Source: Micromonospora_J zhanjiangensis
Lineage (GTDB): Bacteria > Actinomycetota > Actinomycetes > Mycobacteriales > Micromonosporaceae
Reading direction: 5' to 3'
Assembly: GCF_042650605.1 (NCBI RefSeq)
Contig: NZ_JBHSBN010000027.1
Location: 1-64,000, forward strand
Length of the DNA stretch: 64,000 nucleotides
Shown here in pieces: positions 49,450-58,558 of the stretch. Position numbers and translations under genes: made by a program. Each line of letters opens with the position of its first letter. Position 1 is the stretch's first letter. The notes under the pieces were generated by a model that worked only from the letters and a program-made list of their open reading frames with translations, was not told the origin of the DNA and did not search any database.

Positions 49450-51795
49450 ATGGACTCGTCGTCGGCCTCCGGTGGCGCTCGGGAGCCCGTACCGGACCCC
49501 GGTGGCGCCCAGTCGCCGAAGGAGTTCGGGCAGGCTCTGCGGACGCTGCGGGAACGATGGGCGAAGCTGGCCATCGACCGCATGCGCGATCCCCGCTCGA
49601 AGCAGTGCTGGAAGGAGCTACGCCGTGAGTCCATCCAGGCATTCGAATGCGGGATCCGGCAGCCCGCTACGGAAGCAGAGGTGTACGAATTCATTCGCTG
49701 CTTCGTCTGCGCGTGTCTCCGCGGCGAGCCGGAGGTCGAGGTGAGTGCTCAGGTCACCCGATGGCAGAACGCCTGGCGGCAGATTGCGCAGTTACCCACA
49801 CCCATCACCCGGCCGCACGTGCCGCATGAGGTGCCCGCGCCGTCCGCCCGGGTGTTCGCCGGCCGAACCGCCGAACTGGCGACGCTCGAACAACTCCTGC
49901 CCGGCGCCCCGGGCGGGTTCCTCTCGGTCGTCATCACCGGGACCGCCGGCATCGGCAAGACCACTCTGGCTCTCTACTGGGCGCATCTTGCCGCCCGCTG
50001 GTTCCCTGATGGTCAGCTGTATGTCGACCTGCACGGCTACGGTGACGCGGCCGAGCCGCTCACGCCCGCCGCGGCCTTGAGCCAACTCCTACGCAGCCTC
50101 GACGTTCCAGACGAGGAGATCCCGACCGGTCAGGCGGAACTCGAGGTGCGGTTCCGCACCGAAACAGCGGACCGCCAGCTGCTGCTCATCCTCGACAACG
50201 CCCGCGATGCCAGCCACGTACGCTCGTTGCTGCCCGGCGTTTCCAACAGCCGGGCGATCATCACCAGTCGACGCGTCCTGCCCGGGCTGGGCGCGCACCT
50301 GTTGCAACTCGGGCTCCTGGACCGAGAGGACGCGGCTTCGCTGCTGACCGGAACCATCGGTGTCCAACGTGCGGCCGCCGAGCCGGAAGCGGTGGTGGCG
50401 CTCGCCGACCTCTGCGCACGCCTTCCGCTGGCGTTGTCCGTCGCCGGTGACGGCCTGGCCGCCAGGCCTGCGATTCCCGTCTCCGACGCGGTCGCCGAGC
50501 TCGCCGACGAACGCGAACGGCTAGATGGTCTCGCCGCCGGCGACCACGCCGACATCCGGCGGGTCCTGGACTGGTCATTCGGGTCACTGGCCCCCGAGCA
50601 GGCACAACTGTTGACCCTGCTCGGTCTGCACGAGGCTCCGGAGCTGAGCAGCACCATCGCGGCCGTCATCGCCCGAGTTCACCCGGCGACGGCCCGTCGA
50701 TTGCTGCGCGGCCTCGTTGACGCGAGTATGATCGAACAACTGCCAGGCGGTCGGTTCCGTTTCCACGACCTGCTGCGCATCTACGCCGGTGAACTTGCCG
50801 AGCGGCACATCGACGCTGACGAGCGCAACGCGGCGGTACGCGGGCTGCTGCAGTGGTATCTTGCCGCCGCTGACACTACGGATCGTCTGTTCGCCCCGGA
50901 GCGGCGACGGGTTCCGGTCCAGGTTGACCAGGACATCCCCCTCCCGGCGATGACCAACGCGACCGACGCGTTCGCGTGGTGCGACACCGAGCGTCCAAAC
51001 TTCATCCCGATCGCGCGCCAAGCCGTCCGGCACGGCTTCGACGACGTTGCCTGGCAACTGGCCGCCACCCTCGGCGAATACTTTTACCTGCGCAATCGGT
51101 GGTCGGAGCTGCTCGCCGTCCACGAGGTCGTCCTGCCGTCCGCGCAACGCCTCGGCGGCCAAGCCGAGTGCTGGATTCTCATCAACCTGGGACTGGCATG
51201 CGTCGAGGCCGACCGACCGTTGGACGCGATCACATACTGCGCACAGGCCATCGCCGCCACCCAGCGTGAGCACGATTTCTTCGGCGAAGCCCTCGCCGGC
51301 AACAACCTCGGGCTGGCATATCTGAAGCTGCATCGCTGGGACGAGGCGAAGGACGCGCTCGATCGCTCGCTCACCCTCTTCCGTGAGATCGACGTGAAGT
51401 GGGGAGAAGCCCATGCCCTTCGCAACCTGGGCCGCGTCCAGTCGGCGCGTGGCCAGTGGCAGGAGGCTGTCGATCTGTTGACCCGGGCCGGTGTGCTGCA
51501 TCGCGAGACGGGCAACCGGGCGGTCGAGGGATGGGCGCTACACGACGTTGGGCTGGCGCATGCTGCGGCCGGCGACTGGTCAAGCGCCGTGGCCACCTAT
51601 CGCGAATCACTCACCCTGCACGATGAAGTCGGCGACCGGCTCGCAGCCGCGATCACGTTGGACGACATGGGTACGGCGCTTCAGCGGCTCGGCGAGTCCA
51701 CCGAAGCGGTCCACCGATGGCAGCAGGCGTTGGCCATCTTCGAGACGCTTGCCCACCCTCGGGCGACCGGCGTACGTGAGCGGCTCGGCACCTGA
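49450..51795 (+). CDS. NB-ARC ATPase with C-terminal TPR repeats (STAND / AfsR-like without SARP domain)
   Basis: The 781-residue protein has a short N-terminal helical region (1-115, weak HTH). The NB-ARC ATPase contains Walker A GTAGIGKTT (164-172), Walker B LLLILDNARDAS, and the LPLALSVAGDGLA GxP-like motif. A winged-helix region (LLTLLGLHEAPELSSTIAAV) follows, then five or more TPR units (for example GEALAGNNLGLAYLKLHRWD and EGWALHDVGLAHAAAGDWSS). STAND proteins act as nucleotide-controlled switches in regulation or defence. It follows the pentapeptide membrane protein after 38 bp on the same strand. Confidence 0.82.
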   Translation: MDSSSASGGAREPVPDPGGAQSPKEFGQALRTLRERWAKLAIDRMRDPRSKQCWKELRRESIQAFECGIRQPATEAEVYEFIRCFVCACLRGEPEVEVSAQVTRWQNAWRQIAQLPTPITRPHVPHEVPAPSARVFAGRTAELATLEQLLPGAPGGFLSVVITGTAGIGKTTLALYWAHLAARWFPDGQLYVDLHGYGDAAEPLTPAAALSQLLRSLDVPDEEIPTGQAELEVRFRTETADRQLLLILDNARDASHVRSLLPGVSNSRAIITSRRVLPGLGAHLLQLGLLDREDAASLLTGTIGVQRAAAEPEAVVALADLCARLPLALSVAGDGLAARPAIPVSDAVAELADERERLDGLAAGDHADIRRVLDWSFGSLAPEQAQLLTLLGLHEAPELSSTIAAVIARVHPATARRLLRGLVDASMIEQLPGGRFRFHDLLRIYAGELAERHIDADERNAAVRGLLQWYLAAADTTDRLFAPERRRVPVQVDQDIPLPAMTNATDAFAWCDTERPNFIPIARQAVRHGFDDVAWQLAATLGEYFYLRNRWSELLAVHEVVLPSAQRLGGQAECWILINLGLACVEADRPLDAITYCAQAIAATQREHDFFGEALAGNNLGLAYLKLHRWDEAKDALDRSLTLFREIDVKWGEAHALRNLGRVQSARGQWQEAVDLLTRAGVLHRETGNRAVEGWALHDVGLAHAAAGDWSSAVATYRESLTLHDEVGDRLAAAITLDDMGTALQRLGESTEAVHRWQQALAIFETLAHPRATGVRERLGT

Positions 51796-51919
51796 CGCCA
51801 GCCGCGCTGGTCGACAGGCCGTTCACCGGCGCTGGAGCCAGTGAAGCTCGCTGGTCGCCGACGCCGCCCGGCGGGCTCGACGCGTCCAGCCGACCTCGGC
51901 CACCGGATTCCGTGCCGGG

Positions 51920-52702
51920 TCATGGGAATCCCACGGAAGTCAGGGCCAGGGTGACCAGGGTGCCGAGGGCCAGGAACGGACCGAACGGCAGGTGGCCGGA
52001 CCAGCGCACCCGGCCCGCCGCCAGTAGCACCACGGCGCACACCGCCGCCCCGAGGAAGGCCAGCAGCAGGCCGAACAGCACGGCGCCCCAACCGAGCCAG
52101 CCCAGCACGGCCACCGCGCCGAGGGCCAGCTTGGCGTCGCCCAGGCCGAAGCCCCGGCGGCCGAGCAGCAGGGTCGAACCGGCGAACAGCAGCGCGACCG
52201 CCCACGCGGCGAGCAGCGCGCGCACCCAGGCGGGACCGTCCCCGGCGACGGTCGCCGCGACGCCGAGCAGCGCCCAGGTGCCGACCGCCGCCGGCCAGGT
52301 GAGCCGGTCCGGCAGCCGGTGTACGGCGAGGTCGACGAAGGCCAGCGGCACCGCGCACACCGCCCACCAGGCGAAGGCGACCGTCTCGGCGACCGGTCGC
52401 CCGGCCAGGGCCACCGCCCCGAGGGCCGCCACCAGCGCCAGCTCGACGGTGAACGGCGGCGCCCCGACCCGGCCGCCGCAGTGCCCGCACCGGGCCAGCG
52501 GCGACAGGGGGGATCGGAGGCTCGACCCGATCGGTGTCCCGCAATCGGGGCAGCCCGATCGCCGGGCCGTCCCGGCCGGCACCGACCAGGCGGCGACCAA
52601 CCGGCGCAGCACGGGGGTGACCGCCAGTGCAGCCAGGCCGGGTGCCGGCCGGACCGGTGCCGGCCGGGTGGGCGGGGGCGGTACGGATTCGACGTCGGAC
52701 AT
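51920..52702 (-). CDS. Prepilin peptidase (type IV leader peptidase, Tad-associated)
   Basis: The 260-residue membrane protein has the zinc-finger-like pair CPDC (51-54) and CGHC (72-75) and eight or so helices. Two catalytic aspartates are seen: D124 in FVDLAVHRLPDRLT and D189 in the GFGLGDAKL (GxGD) motif. It cleaves Flp-type prepilin leaders (TadV role). It is divergent from the Tad pilus operon across a 470-bp spacer. ATG 52702 is used, since the upstream in-frame extension is not conserved and lies in low-GC spacer. Confidence 0.87.
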   Translation of the reverse strand: MSDVESVPPPPTRPAPVRPAPGLAALAVTPVLRRLVAAWSVPAGTARRSGCPDCGTPIGSSLRSPLSPLARCGHCGGRVGAPPFTVELALVAALGAVALAGRPVAETVAFAWWAVCAVPLAFVDLAVHRLPDRLTWPAAVGTWALLGVAATVAGDGPAWVRALLAAWAVALLFAGSTLLLGRRGFGLGDAKLALGAVAVLGWLGWGAVLFGLLLAFLGAAVCAVVLLAAGRVRWSGHLPFGPFLALGTLVTLALTSVGFP

Positions 52703-53172
52703 CGGACCTTCCGAGGGGTGGGCGCGGATCAGGAGATCAAAGCCGAATACTGTGAGTGACAAGCCTGCCGCAAGATGGCGGCGAGAATCCACGGTATGAA
52801 AGATTCGGATTCTTGACGGACGATTCGCCGGGCACGATTCGATCAATTGCCTGACCCGTCGTCGTCGGTCGGCCGGGATGCGGTCGGTCAATTGTGGAGG
52901 TCGGCCGCGTGACAGGGCCCGACTCCGTACCAAGATTCGCACGCCGAAAAGATGACGCATCCTTCATGACTCCGCCTTGATCAATTATGGGTGGAAATAT
53001 CAATGGAGCGAGATCATCGAACGATCGTAACGGTGAGTACTGGCGAAAATTGCCCCCTGTCGCATTACCGGCGGTCAGCCTATGCTCGCCCCCTGGACGA
53101 TGTACAACCGCCTTGAGCTGCTTGTGGTGACGGAAATGGGATCGGGCAGATCCTTCTCCGGAAGGGGAGGTC
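52703..53172. other. Regulatory spacer upstream of the Tad locus
   Basis: The 470-bp divergent spacer between the prepilin peptidase and the Tad operon is clearly lower in G+C than the neighbours, with A/T-rich patches around 52735-52815 and 52975-53045. It probably holds both promoters. I could not assign -10/-35 elements with confidence, and its reading frames on both strands lack codon bias. Confidence 0.4.
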
Positions 53173-53745
53173 GTGCCGTTGCGAGCACAGCGTAGGTGCC
53201 GGCGCACAGCGGTCCCCGTCGCCATTCTGGCGCTCGGTCTCGGTGCCGGCTGTTCGACCCCACCCGGGCCGGACGACACGGCACCCGTCGCCGATGGCGC
53301 CGCCGACCGGTCCAACGTCGGACCGGCCGCCGACGCCGCCCGGAAATCGGCGCTCGACGCGTACGCCGGATATCTCGCCGCCTCCCGGGAAGCGGAAAGA
53401 TCAGCCGATCCGCTGCACCCGGAACTCAAGAAATACCTCGCGGATCCGTTGCTCACCCGGGTCCGGCTCGCCATTCGCGACGCGAAGGAGCACGGTGCGA
53501 TGCGTACCGGAACGCTCAGGTCCGACCCGACGGTGACCGAGGTCAACCTCGACGCCGTCCCCCCGACGGTGGCGATCCAGGACTGCCTCGACGCCACCGG
53601 CTACCGGCTGGTCTACCGCAAGACCAAGGCTGTGGTACCGGGCTCGGAGAACGGGCGGTTCCTGGCCACCGCCACGGCCACCCGCTACCCGGACGGTCGC
53701 TGGCTGATCAGCGCCGGCGCCGCGCACCCGGACCAGCCATGTTGA
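53173..53745 (+). CDS. Putative lipoprotein at the head of the Tad operon
   Basis: The 190-residue protein has a basic start, a hydrophobic stretch (AVPVAILALGLGAGCS) with the lipobox-like GAGC (Cys27), then a Pro/Asp-rich linker. An alpha/beta domain (LDAYAGYLAASREAERSADP, NLDAVPPTVAIQDCLDATGY, ATATRYPDGRWLISAGAAHP) resembles NTF2-like/DUF4440-type domains. Such lipoproteins head actinobacterial Tad loci; role unknown. GTG 53173 follows GGGGAGG. It overlaps the next gene by 7 bp. Confidence 0.7.
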   Translation: MPLRAQRRCRRTAVPVAILALGLGAGCSTPPGPDDTAPVADGAADRSNVGPAADAARKSALDAYAGYLAASREAERSADPLHPELKKYLADPLLTRVRLAIRDAKEHGAMRTGTLRSDPTVTEVNLDAVPPTVAIQDCLDATGYRLVYRKTKAVVPGSENGRFLATATATRYPDGRWLISAGAAHPDQPC

Positions 53746-54635
53746 TCCGGGCGGCCGTACTGGTGCTCCTGCTCGCCGTCGGCGTGGTCGGGCCGGCCGG
53801 CGCCGCGGCGGCCGACGGTCCGGGGGCGGACTGCCCGCCGGGACAGACCAACTGCGACGTCTGGGACGGCCGGCCCGGCACGCCGGGCAAGCCGGGGAAC
53901 CCCGGCAACCCCGGCGGCGGTGGCGGCGGCAGCGCCGCCAAGTGCACCCGCGCCGGCCAGCCGGTGCCCTGCTACGACGAACTGCTCGGCTGGTTCAACC
54001 CCAGCGACGGCTGCTACTACAAGCTCGCCGAGCCGCAGCCGGCCGACGTGCCGCCGGGCAAGCAGATGTACCTGCGCAGCTGCGCGGGCGACGGGATCGG
54101 CTCCCAGGAGCCGGTCCTGCTGGACGGGCCGCCCGACGGGTTCGGCGCGCCGCCCGACCCGGGCGAGATCGCCGCCCGGCTGCTGGCCAGCATCACCCTG
54201 GAGGAACCGCCGGTGGGCATCGCGCCGCACGCCCGGGACGGCGCGGCCGGCCTGGTCGGCCTGCCGGTCTGGCTGTGGACCAGCGGCGACCGGGGGCACT
54301 GGGGGCCGATCAGCAGGAGCGCCAGCGACCGAGGGCTCACCGTGACCATCACCGCCGCCGTGGTCAAGGCCGTCTGGGACATGGGCAACGGCGACACGGT
54401 CGAGTGCGACAACCCCGGTACGAAGCACACCGGCCAGGCCGGCCGCTCACCGACCTGCGGCTACGACGGGTACGGCAGGGCCAGCGGCCCGGGCGGCTAC
54501 CGGGTCACCGCCACCACCCACTGGCAGGTGACCTGGGTGACCGGCAGCGGGGTGACCGGCGGCTTCCCCGACATCACCCGGACCAGTCCCACCGTTCCGA
54601 TCCGAATCACCGAACTCCAGGTGGTGACCCAGTGA
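53739..54635 (+). CDS. Secreted protein with Gly/Pro collagen-like segment
   Basis: The 298-residue protein has a signal peptide (LIRAAVLVLLLAVGVVGPAG) and a Cys-pair (CPPGQTNC). A short collagen-like run (PGTPGKPGNPGNPGGGGGG) comes before a globular Cys-containing domain (KCTRAGQPVPCYDELLGWF, DGCYYKLAEPQPADVPPG). The C-terminal half is Gly/Thr-rich and beta-like (GLTVTITAAVVKAVWDMGNG, VTATTHWQVTWVTGSG). It is probably an extracytoplasmic accessory of the pilus. I know no function. It is overlapped at both ends by Tad genes. Confidence 0.65.
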   Translation: MLIRAAVLVLLLAVGVVGPAGAAAADGPGADCPPGQTNCDVWDGRPGTPGKPGNPGNPGGGGGGSAAKCTRAGQPVPCYDELLGWFNPSDGCYYKLAEPQPADVPPGKQMYLRSCAGDGIGSQEPVLLDGPPDGFGAPPDPGEIAARLLASITLEEPPVGIAPHARDGAAGLVGLPVWLWTSGDRGHWGPISRSASDRGLTVTITAAVVKAVWDMGNGDTVECDNPGTKHTGQAGRSPTCGYDGYGRASGPGGYRVTATTHWQVTWVTGSGVTGGFPDITRTSPTVPIRITELQVVTQ

Positions 54636-55300
54636 CCGTATCCACCACCCGTGCCGGCTCCGGGCCGGTCGACGCGCCGGTCGCGCCGCCCAAGGTCGTC
54701 CGGCAGCGACGGATGCGGCCCGGCCTGCTCGGGCTGGCCGTCCTGCTGGTCGCGCTCGGCGGCCTCGGCTCGGCGTTCGCCGTCGCGTCGGTCCGGGCCA
54801 CCGGCAGCTATCTGGCCGTGGCCCGGGCCGTACCGGTCGGCACCGCGCTCACCGCCGACGACCTGTCCCGGGTGCAGGTGGCCGGCGGTCAGGGCCTCAG
54901 CCCGGTCAAGGCGGCCGACCTCGACAAGGTGATCGGCAAGCGCGCGGCGGTGGCGCTGGTCCCCGGCACGCTGCTGACCATGCGGCAGCTCACCGACAAG
55001 CCGCTGCTCGGCCCGGGCCAGCAGCAGGTCGCGGTGGGCCTCAAGCCGAGTCAGGTGCCGGCCCGGAAACTCAACCCGGGCGACCGGGTGCTGCTGATCA
55101 GCACCCCGCAGCGCAACGCCACCGGCGGCGGCAACGGCAGCACGACGAGCACCCGGTTCGACGGCGTCGTCATCGACGCGGTCAACCCGGACAAGACCAG
55201 TGTGGTGGTCTACGTCGCGCTCGCCGTGCGGGACGTGCCGGCCGTGGTGGCGCTCGCCGCGGACAATCGGCTCGCCGTCGTCCTCGTCGGATCGGCCTGA
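54632..55300 (+). CDS. SAF-domain protein (CpaB/RcpC-like pilus assembly factor)
   Basis: The 222-residue protein has an N-terminal transmembrane helix (GLLGLAVLLVALGGLGSAFA). It then has an SAF domain (YLAVARAVPVGTALTADDLS, then KRAAVALVPGTLLTMRQLTD) and a distal barrel (VGLKPSQVPARKLNPGDRVL). CpaB-type proteins help assemble the Flp pilus at the cell envelope. GTG 54632 overlaps the previous stop by 4 bp. Confidence 0.8.
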   Translation: MTVSTTRAGSGPVDAPVAPPKVVRQRRMRPGLLGLAVLLVALGGLGSAFAVASVRATGSYLAVARAVPVGTALTADDLSRVQVAGGQGLSPVKAADLDKVIGKRAAVALVPGTLLTMRQLTDKPLLGPGQQQVAVGLKPSQVPARKLNPGDRVLLISTPQRNATGGGNGSTTSTRFDGVVIDAVNPDKTSVVVYVALAVRDVPAVVALAADNRLAVVLVGSA

Positions 55301-55303
55301 CCG

Positions 55304-56104
55304 GTGGCCGTCATCGCCCTGGTCTCCGCGAAGGGGTCGCCCGGTGTCACCACCGCCGCGCTCGCCTGCACGCTGTCCTGGCACCACCGGGTGGTGCTCG
55401 CCGAGTGCGACCCGGCCGGCGGCTCGGTCCTGGCCGGCTACCTGGGCGGGGTGCTGGACGGCCCGCGCGGCATCGGTGAACTGGCCGTCGGCGAACTGCG
55501 GGACGGCAACCTGGAGACGGCGTTCTGGTCCCAACTGGTCGACCTGGACGCGCCCAGGCGGGAACGGCTGCTGTTGCCGGGCGTGGTCGACCCGGTCCAG
55601 GCGGGCAGCGTCAGCCCGCTCTGGCAGCGGTTCGCCGACTTCTTCGCCGGCCTGGGCCGGGGCCGACCGGCGTACGACGTGATCGTCGACTGTGGCCGGT
55701 TGCACGTCGTCGGGCCGCCGTGGCCGCTGCTGCGGGCGGCGGACGTGGTGCTGGTGGTCACCGCCGCCCACCTGCCGGACCTGTCCAGCGCCCGGGCCAC
55801 GGTCCGGGCCATCGAACGCGACTTCACCGAGCACCGGGTGCCGCCCGGGTCGCTGCGCCTGCTGCTGGTGGGTGACGGGCACGGCCGGGGCGAGGTGAGC
55901 AAGGCGCTGCGGCTGCCGGTGATCGCGCACCTGCCGCACGACCCGCGTACCGCCGAGGTGCTCAGCCACGGCGGGACCGTGCGCGGCGGGCGGCCGTTGA
56001 TGCGCGCGGCCGGCGCGTTGGAGGTGCCGGTGCGGTCGCTGCTGGACCGGCAACGGGCCCGGTTGACCTGGCCGACCGACGCGGAGGCGCCCCATGCGGT
56101 TTGA
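55304..56104 (+). CDS. MinD/ParA-like ATPase of the Tad system (TadZ/CpaE-like)
   Basis: The 266-residue protein begins MAVIALVSAKGSPGVTTAAL, a deviant Walker A (KGSPGVTTAA). ECDPAGGSVL follows as the second conserved Asp, and the DVIVDCGRLHVV segment corresponds to switch II/Walker B. TadZ proteins localise the pilus machinery to poles. It lies 3 bp after the SAF gene and overlaps the ATPase gene by 11 bp. Confidence 0.8.
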   Translation: MAVIALVSAKGSPGVTTAALACTLSWHHRVVLAECDPAGGSVLAGYLGGVLDGPRGIGELAVGELRDGNLETAFWSQLVDLDAPRRERLLLPGVVDPVQAGSVSPLWQRFADFFAGLGRGRPAYDVIVDCGRLHVVGPPWPLLRAADVVLVVTAAHLPDLSSARATVRAIERDFTEHRVPPGSLRLLLVGDGHGRGEVSKALRLPVIAHLPHDPRTAEVLSHGGTVRGGRPLMRAAGALEVPVRSLLDRQRARLTWPTDAEAPHAV

Positions 56105-57653
56105 ACCGGTGTCCCACGACCCGCGCGGCGCCACCTCGACGGCCGTGCCGATCGCCCCGAACGGGCGGTACCCGCACCCGCCGCCGGGAGTGGTCGCCGC
56201 GCCGCCGGTCGGCGCGCCGCCGCCACCGCCACCCCCGCCGGGTCCGGTCGCGCCACCGGCCCGACCCCGGGTGGACTTCGCGGTGGTCCGGGAGCTGCGC
56301 CGGGAACTCAGTGAACGGCTCACCCAGTGGCAACGCGGCCGGGACTTCACCGTCGTCGAGGAGGACGCCGAACGGGCCCGGCTCGCCGCCGCGGTGGTCT
56401 CCGCGTACGCCGACTCGGTCCGCCGGGCCGGTACGCCGATGGCGGCCAGCGCCGAACGCGCCCTGCTCGACCAGGTCACCGCCGAACTCGTCGGCCTGGG
56501 CCGGCTGCAGTCCCTGCTGGTCGACTCCTCGATCGAGGAGGTGCACATCCTGGGCTGCGACCAGGTACGGATCACCCGGCACGGCGGCGGGGTCGACTGG
56601 GGCGAGCCGATCGCCGACAGCGACGAGGAGTTGGTGGAGATCCTGCAGGCCGCCGCCCGCCGGGCCGGTGCCACCGAACGGTCGCTGTCCACCGCCAAGC
56701 CCACCCTGGACCTGCAACTGCCCGACGGCAGCCGGCTGGCCGCGGTCTTCCTGGTCAGCCACCGCCCGTACGCGGTGATCCGCAAGCACAACACGCTGGA
56801 CGTGACGCTGGACGAGATCACCGGCGGTCGGGGCGACCTGGACGAGATGCTGGACGTGCTGATCCGCGACTTCCTGCGGGCGGCCATGCGGGCCGGGCTG
56901 AACATCATGGTGGCCGGTCTCGCCGGGGCCGGGAAGACCACCGTGATCCGGGCCCTGATGGACGAGATCCCGCCGGACGAGCCGTACGTGCTGCTGGAGG
57001 AGAGCCGCGAACTGCTCCCCGCCCGGCGCGGGCACCGGCACCGCGCGGTGATGAGCTTCGAGGCCCGGGAGGGTCACGGCGAGCGGGGCCCCGACGGCCG
57101 GCCGGCCGGTGAGGTCAGCATCGCCGACCTGATCCCGCTGGCGCTGCGGATGGGGGTACTGCGGATCATCGTCGGCGAGGTGCGGTCCCGGGAGATCGTG
57201 CCGATGCTCCAGGCGATGACCACCAGCCGGGGGTCGATGTGCACCATCCACGCCCGTACCCCGGCCGGGGTCGGTGAGCGGATCATCGAGCTGGCGCTGG
57301 CGCACGGCCGGGAGATGACCGTCGACCAGGCCCGCCGGATGGCCGGCAACGCGCTGGACCTGATCGTCTACGTCACCGTCGAGGACGAAACCGCGATCGG
57401 CGGTCGCAAGCACCGGTTCGTCTCGCACGTCGAGGAGGTGATCGGCGTGGGCGACAGCAGCCGGATCACCACCACCACCGTGTTCGGCCCCGGACCGGAC
57501 GGCCGGGCCGTGCCGCGGCACCTGCCGGAGCGGATCCGCGACCAGCTGCTGCGGGTCGGCTACGACGCCCGGCTGCTGTCCCGGTACATCGAGGCCGGGG
57601 TGGGCGCCTGGCGTCGTCCCCGGCACACCCGGCTCGGGCGGCGATCCGGATGA
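56094..57653 (+). CDS. tadA: Tad secretion ATPase (CpaF/TadA)
   Basis: The 519-residue protein has a Pro-rich N-terminus (PPPGVVAAPPVGAPPPPPPP). The type II/IV secretion ATPase domain follows: LIRDFLRAAMRAGLNIMVAG, Walker A AGLAGAGKTTVIRALM, an Asp-box (YVLLEESRELLP), Walker B LRIIVGEVRSRE and the His-box region SRGSMCTIHARTP. It powers Flp pilus extension and retraction. It is followed by tadB with a 4-bp overlap. Confidence 0.93.
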   Translation: MRFEPVSHDPRGATSTAVPIAPNGRYPHPPPGVVAAPPVGAPPPPPPPPGPVAPPARPRVDFAVVRELRRELSERLTQWQRGRDFTVVEEDAERARLAAAVVSAYADSVRRAGTPMAASAERALLDQVTAELVGLGRLQSLLVDSSIEEVHILGCDQVRITRHGGGVDWGEPIADSDEELVEILQAAARRAGATERSLSTAKPTLDLQLPDGSRLAAVFLVSHRPYAVIRKHNTLDVTLDEITGGRGDLDEMLDVLIRDFLRAAMRAGLNIMVAGLAGAGKTTVIRALMDEIPPDEPYVLLEESRELLPARRGHRHRAVMSFEAREGHGERGPDGRPAGEVSIADLIPLALRMGVLRIIVGEVRSREIVPMLQAMTTSRGSMCTIHARTPAGVGERIIELALAHGREMTVDQARRMAGNALDLIVYVTVEDETAIGGRKHRFVSHVEEVIGVGDSSRITTTTVFGPGPDGRAVPRHLPERIRDQLLRVGYDARLLSRYIEAGVGAWRRPRHTRLGRRSG

Positions 57654-58558
57654 CTCTGCCGTCGAACATCGAGCTGATCGCCGTACTCTCCGGGGTTTCC
57701 TGCGTGGCCGGGCTGGTCCTCACGGTGCTGGCGGTGGTCGGCACCCGGCGGCCGGGCCGGCCGGCCGGCCCGGCCGGACGGTGGCTGCGGACGCTGTGGT
57801 CGGGCGTCGGGCCCAGCCGCCGCGAGCGGCGCCGCTACCGGCTGCTGCTGTTCTTCGCGGGCCTGGCCGGCGCGCTCGCCTTCCTGCTCACCGGGCTGCC
57901 GGTGGTCGGCCTGCTGGTCGCCGTCGCGGTGCCGGGCACGCCGTGGTTGTTCACCGTCGGTCGGGCCGAGAAACGGGCGATCGCCCGGATCGAGGCGGTC
58001 GGCGAGTGGACCCGCCGACTCAAGGACGTCTCGTCCACCGGCCAGGGCCTGCAGCAGGCCATCATCGGCACCGTCGCAACCGCGCCCGAGGAGATCGACG
58101 AGGAGGTACGCCTGCTCGCCGCCCGGTTGCAGGCCGGCTGGCTGGGCCGACCCGCGCTGCTCGCGTTCGCCGAGGACATCGCCGACCCGGTCTGCGACCA
58201 GGTGGTCGCCGCCCTGCTGCTGCACCTGACCGACCGCGGCGAGCGGCTCGGTGACGTGCTCGCCGCGATCAGCGCCGGCGCCGCCGCCGAGGTGGCCACC
58301 CGGCGCGAGGTGGAGGCGAAGCGGACCCAGCCCCGGTTCGCGGTCCGGTTCCTGACCGCGATGACGTTGCTGGTGCTGGCGTACGGGCTGGTCAACCCGA
58401 CGTACATGGAGCCGTACCGGACCCCGGTCGGGCAGTTGGTGATGGTCGGCCTCGGCGCGGCCTTCGTGGCGTTGCTGGTCTGGGTACGGGCGATGAGCCA
58501 ACCGCCGCGACCGGCCCGGTTCCTCGCCGCGCCGGATCCGGAGGAGATGATCGCGTGA
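57650..58558 (+). CDS. tadB: Type II secretion F-domain protein TadB
   Basis: The 302-residue inner membrane protein has helices near residues 5-27, 64-100 and 240-290 and a cytoplasmic T2SSF segment (EWTRRLKDVSSTGQGLQQAI, VVAALLLHLTDRGERLGDVL). It forms the platform of the Tad pilus together with TadC. ATG 57650 overlaps tadA by 4 bp and the stop overlaps the next start by 4 bp. Confidence 0.88.
   Translation: MTLPSNIELIAVLSGVSCVAGLVLTVLAVVGTRRPGRPAGPAGRWLRTLWSGVGPSRRERRRYRLLLFFAGLAGALAFLLTGLPVVGLLVAVAVPGTPWLFTVGRAEKRAIARIEAVGEWTRRLKDVSSTGQGLQQAIIGTVATAPEEIDEEVRLLAARLQAGWLGRPALLAFAEDIADPVCDQVVAALLLHLTDRGERLGDVLAAISAGAAAEVATRREVEAKRTQPRFAVRFLTAMTLLVLAYGLVNPTYMEPYRTPVGQLVMVGLGAAFVALLVWVRAMSQPPRPARFLAAPDPEEMIA

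Noticed and set aside
52737..52970. Short minus-strand peptide or N-terminal extension of the prepilin peptidase
   Set aside because: Low-GC spacer without codon bias; the peptidase family start fits the ATG at 52702.
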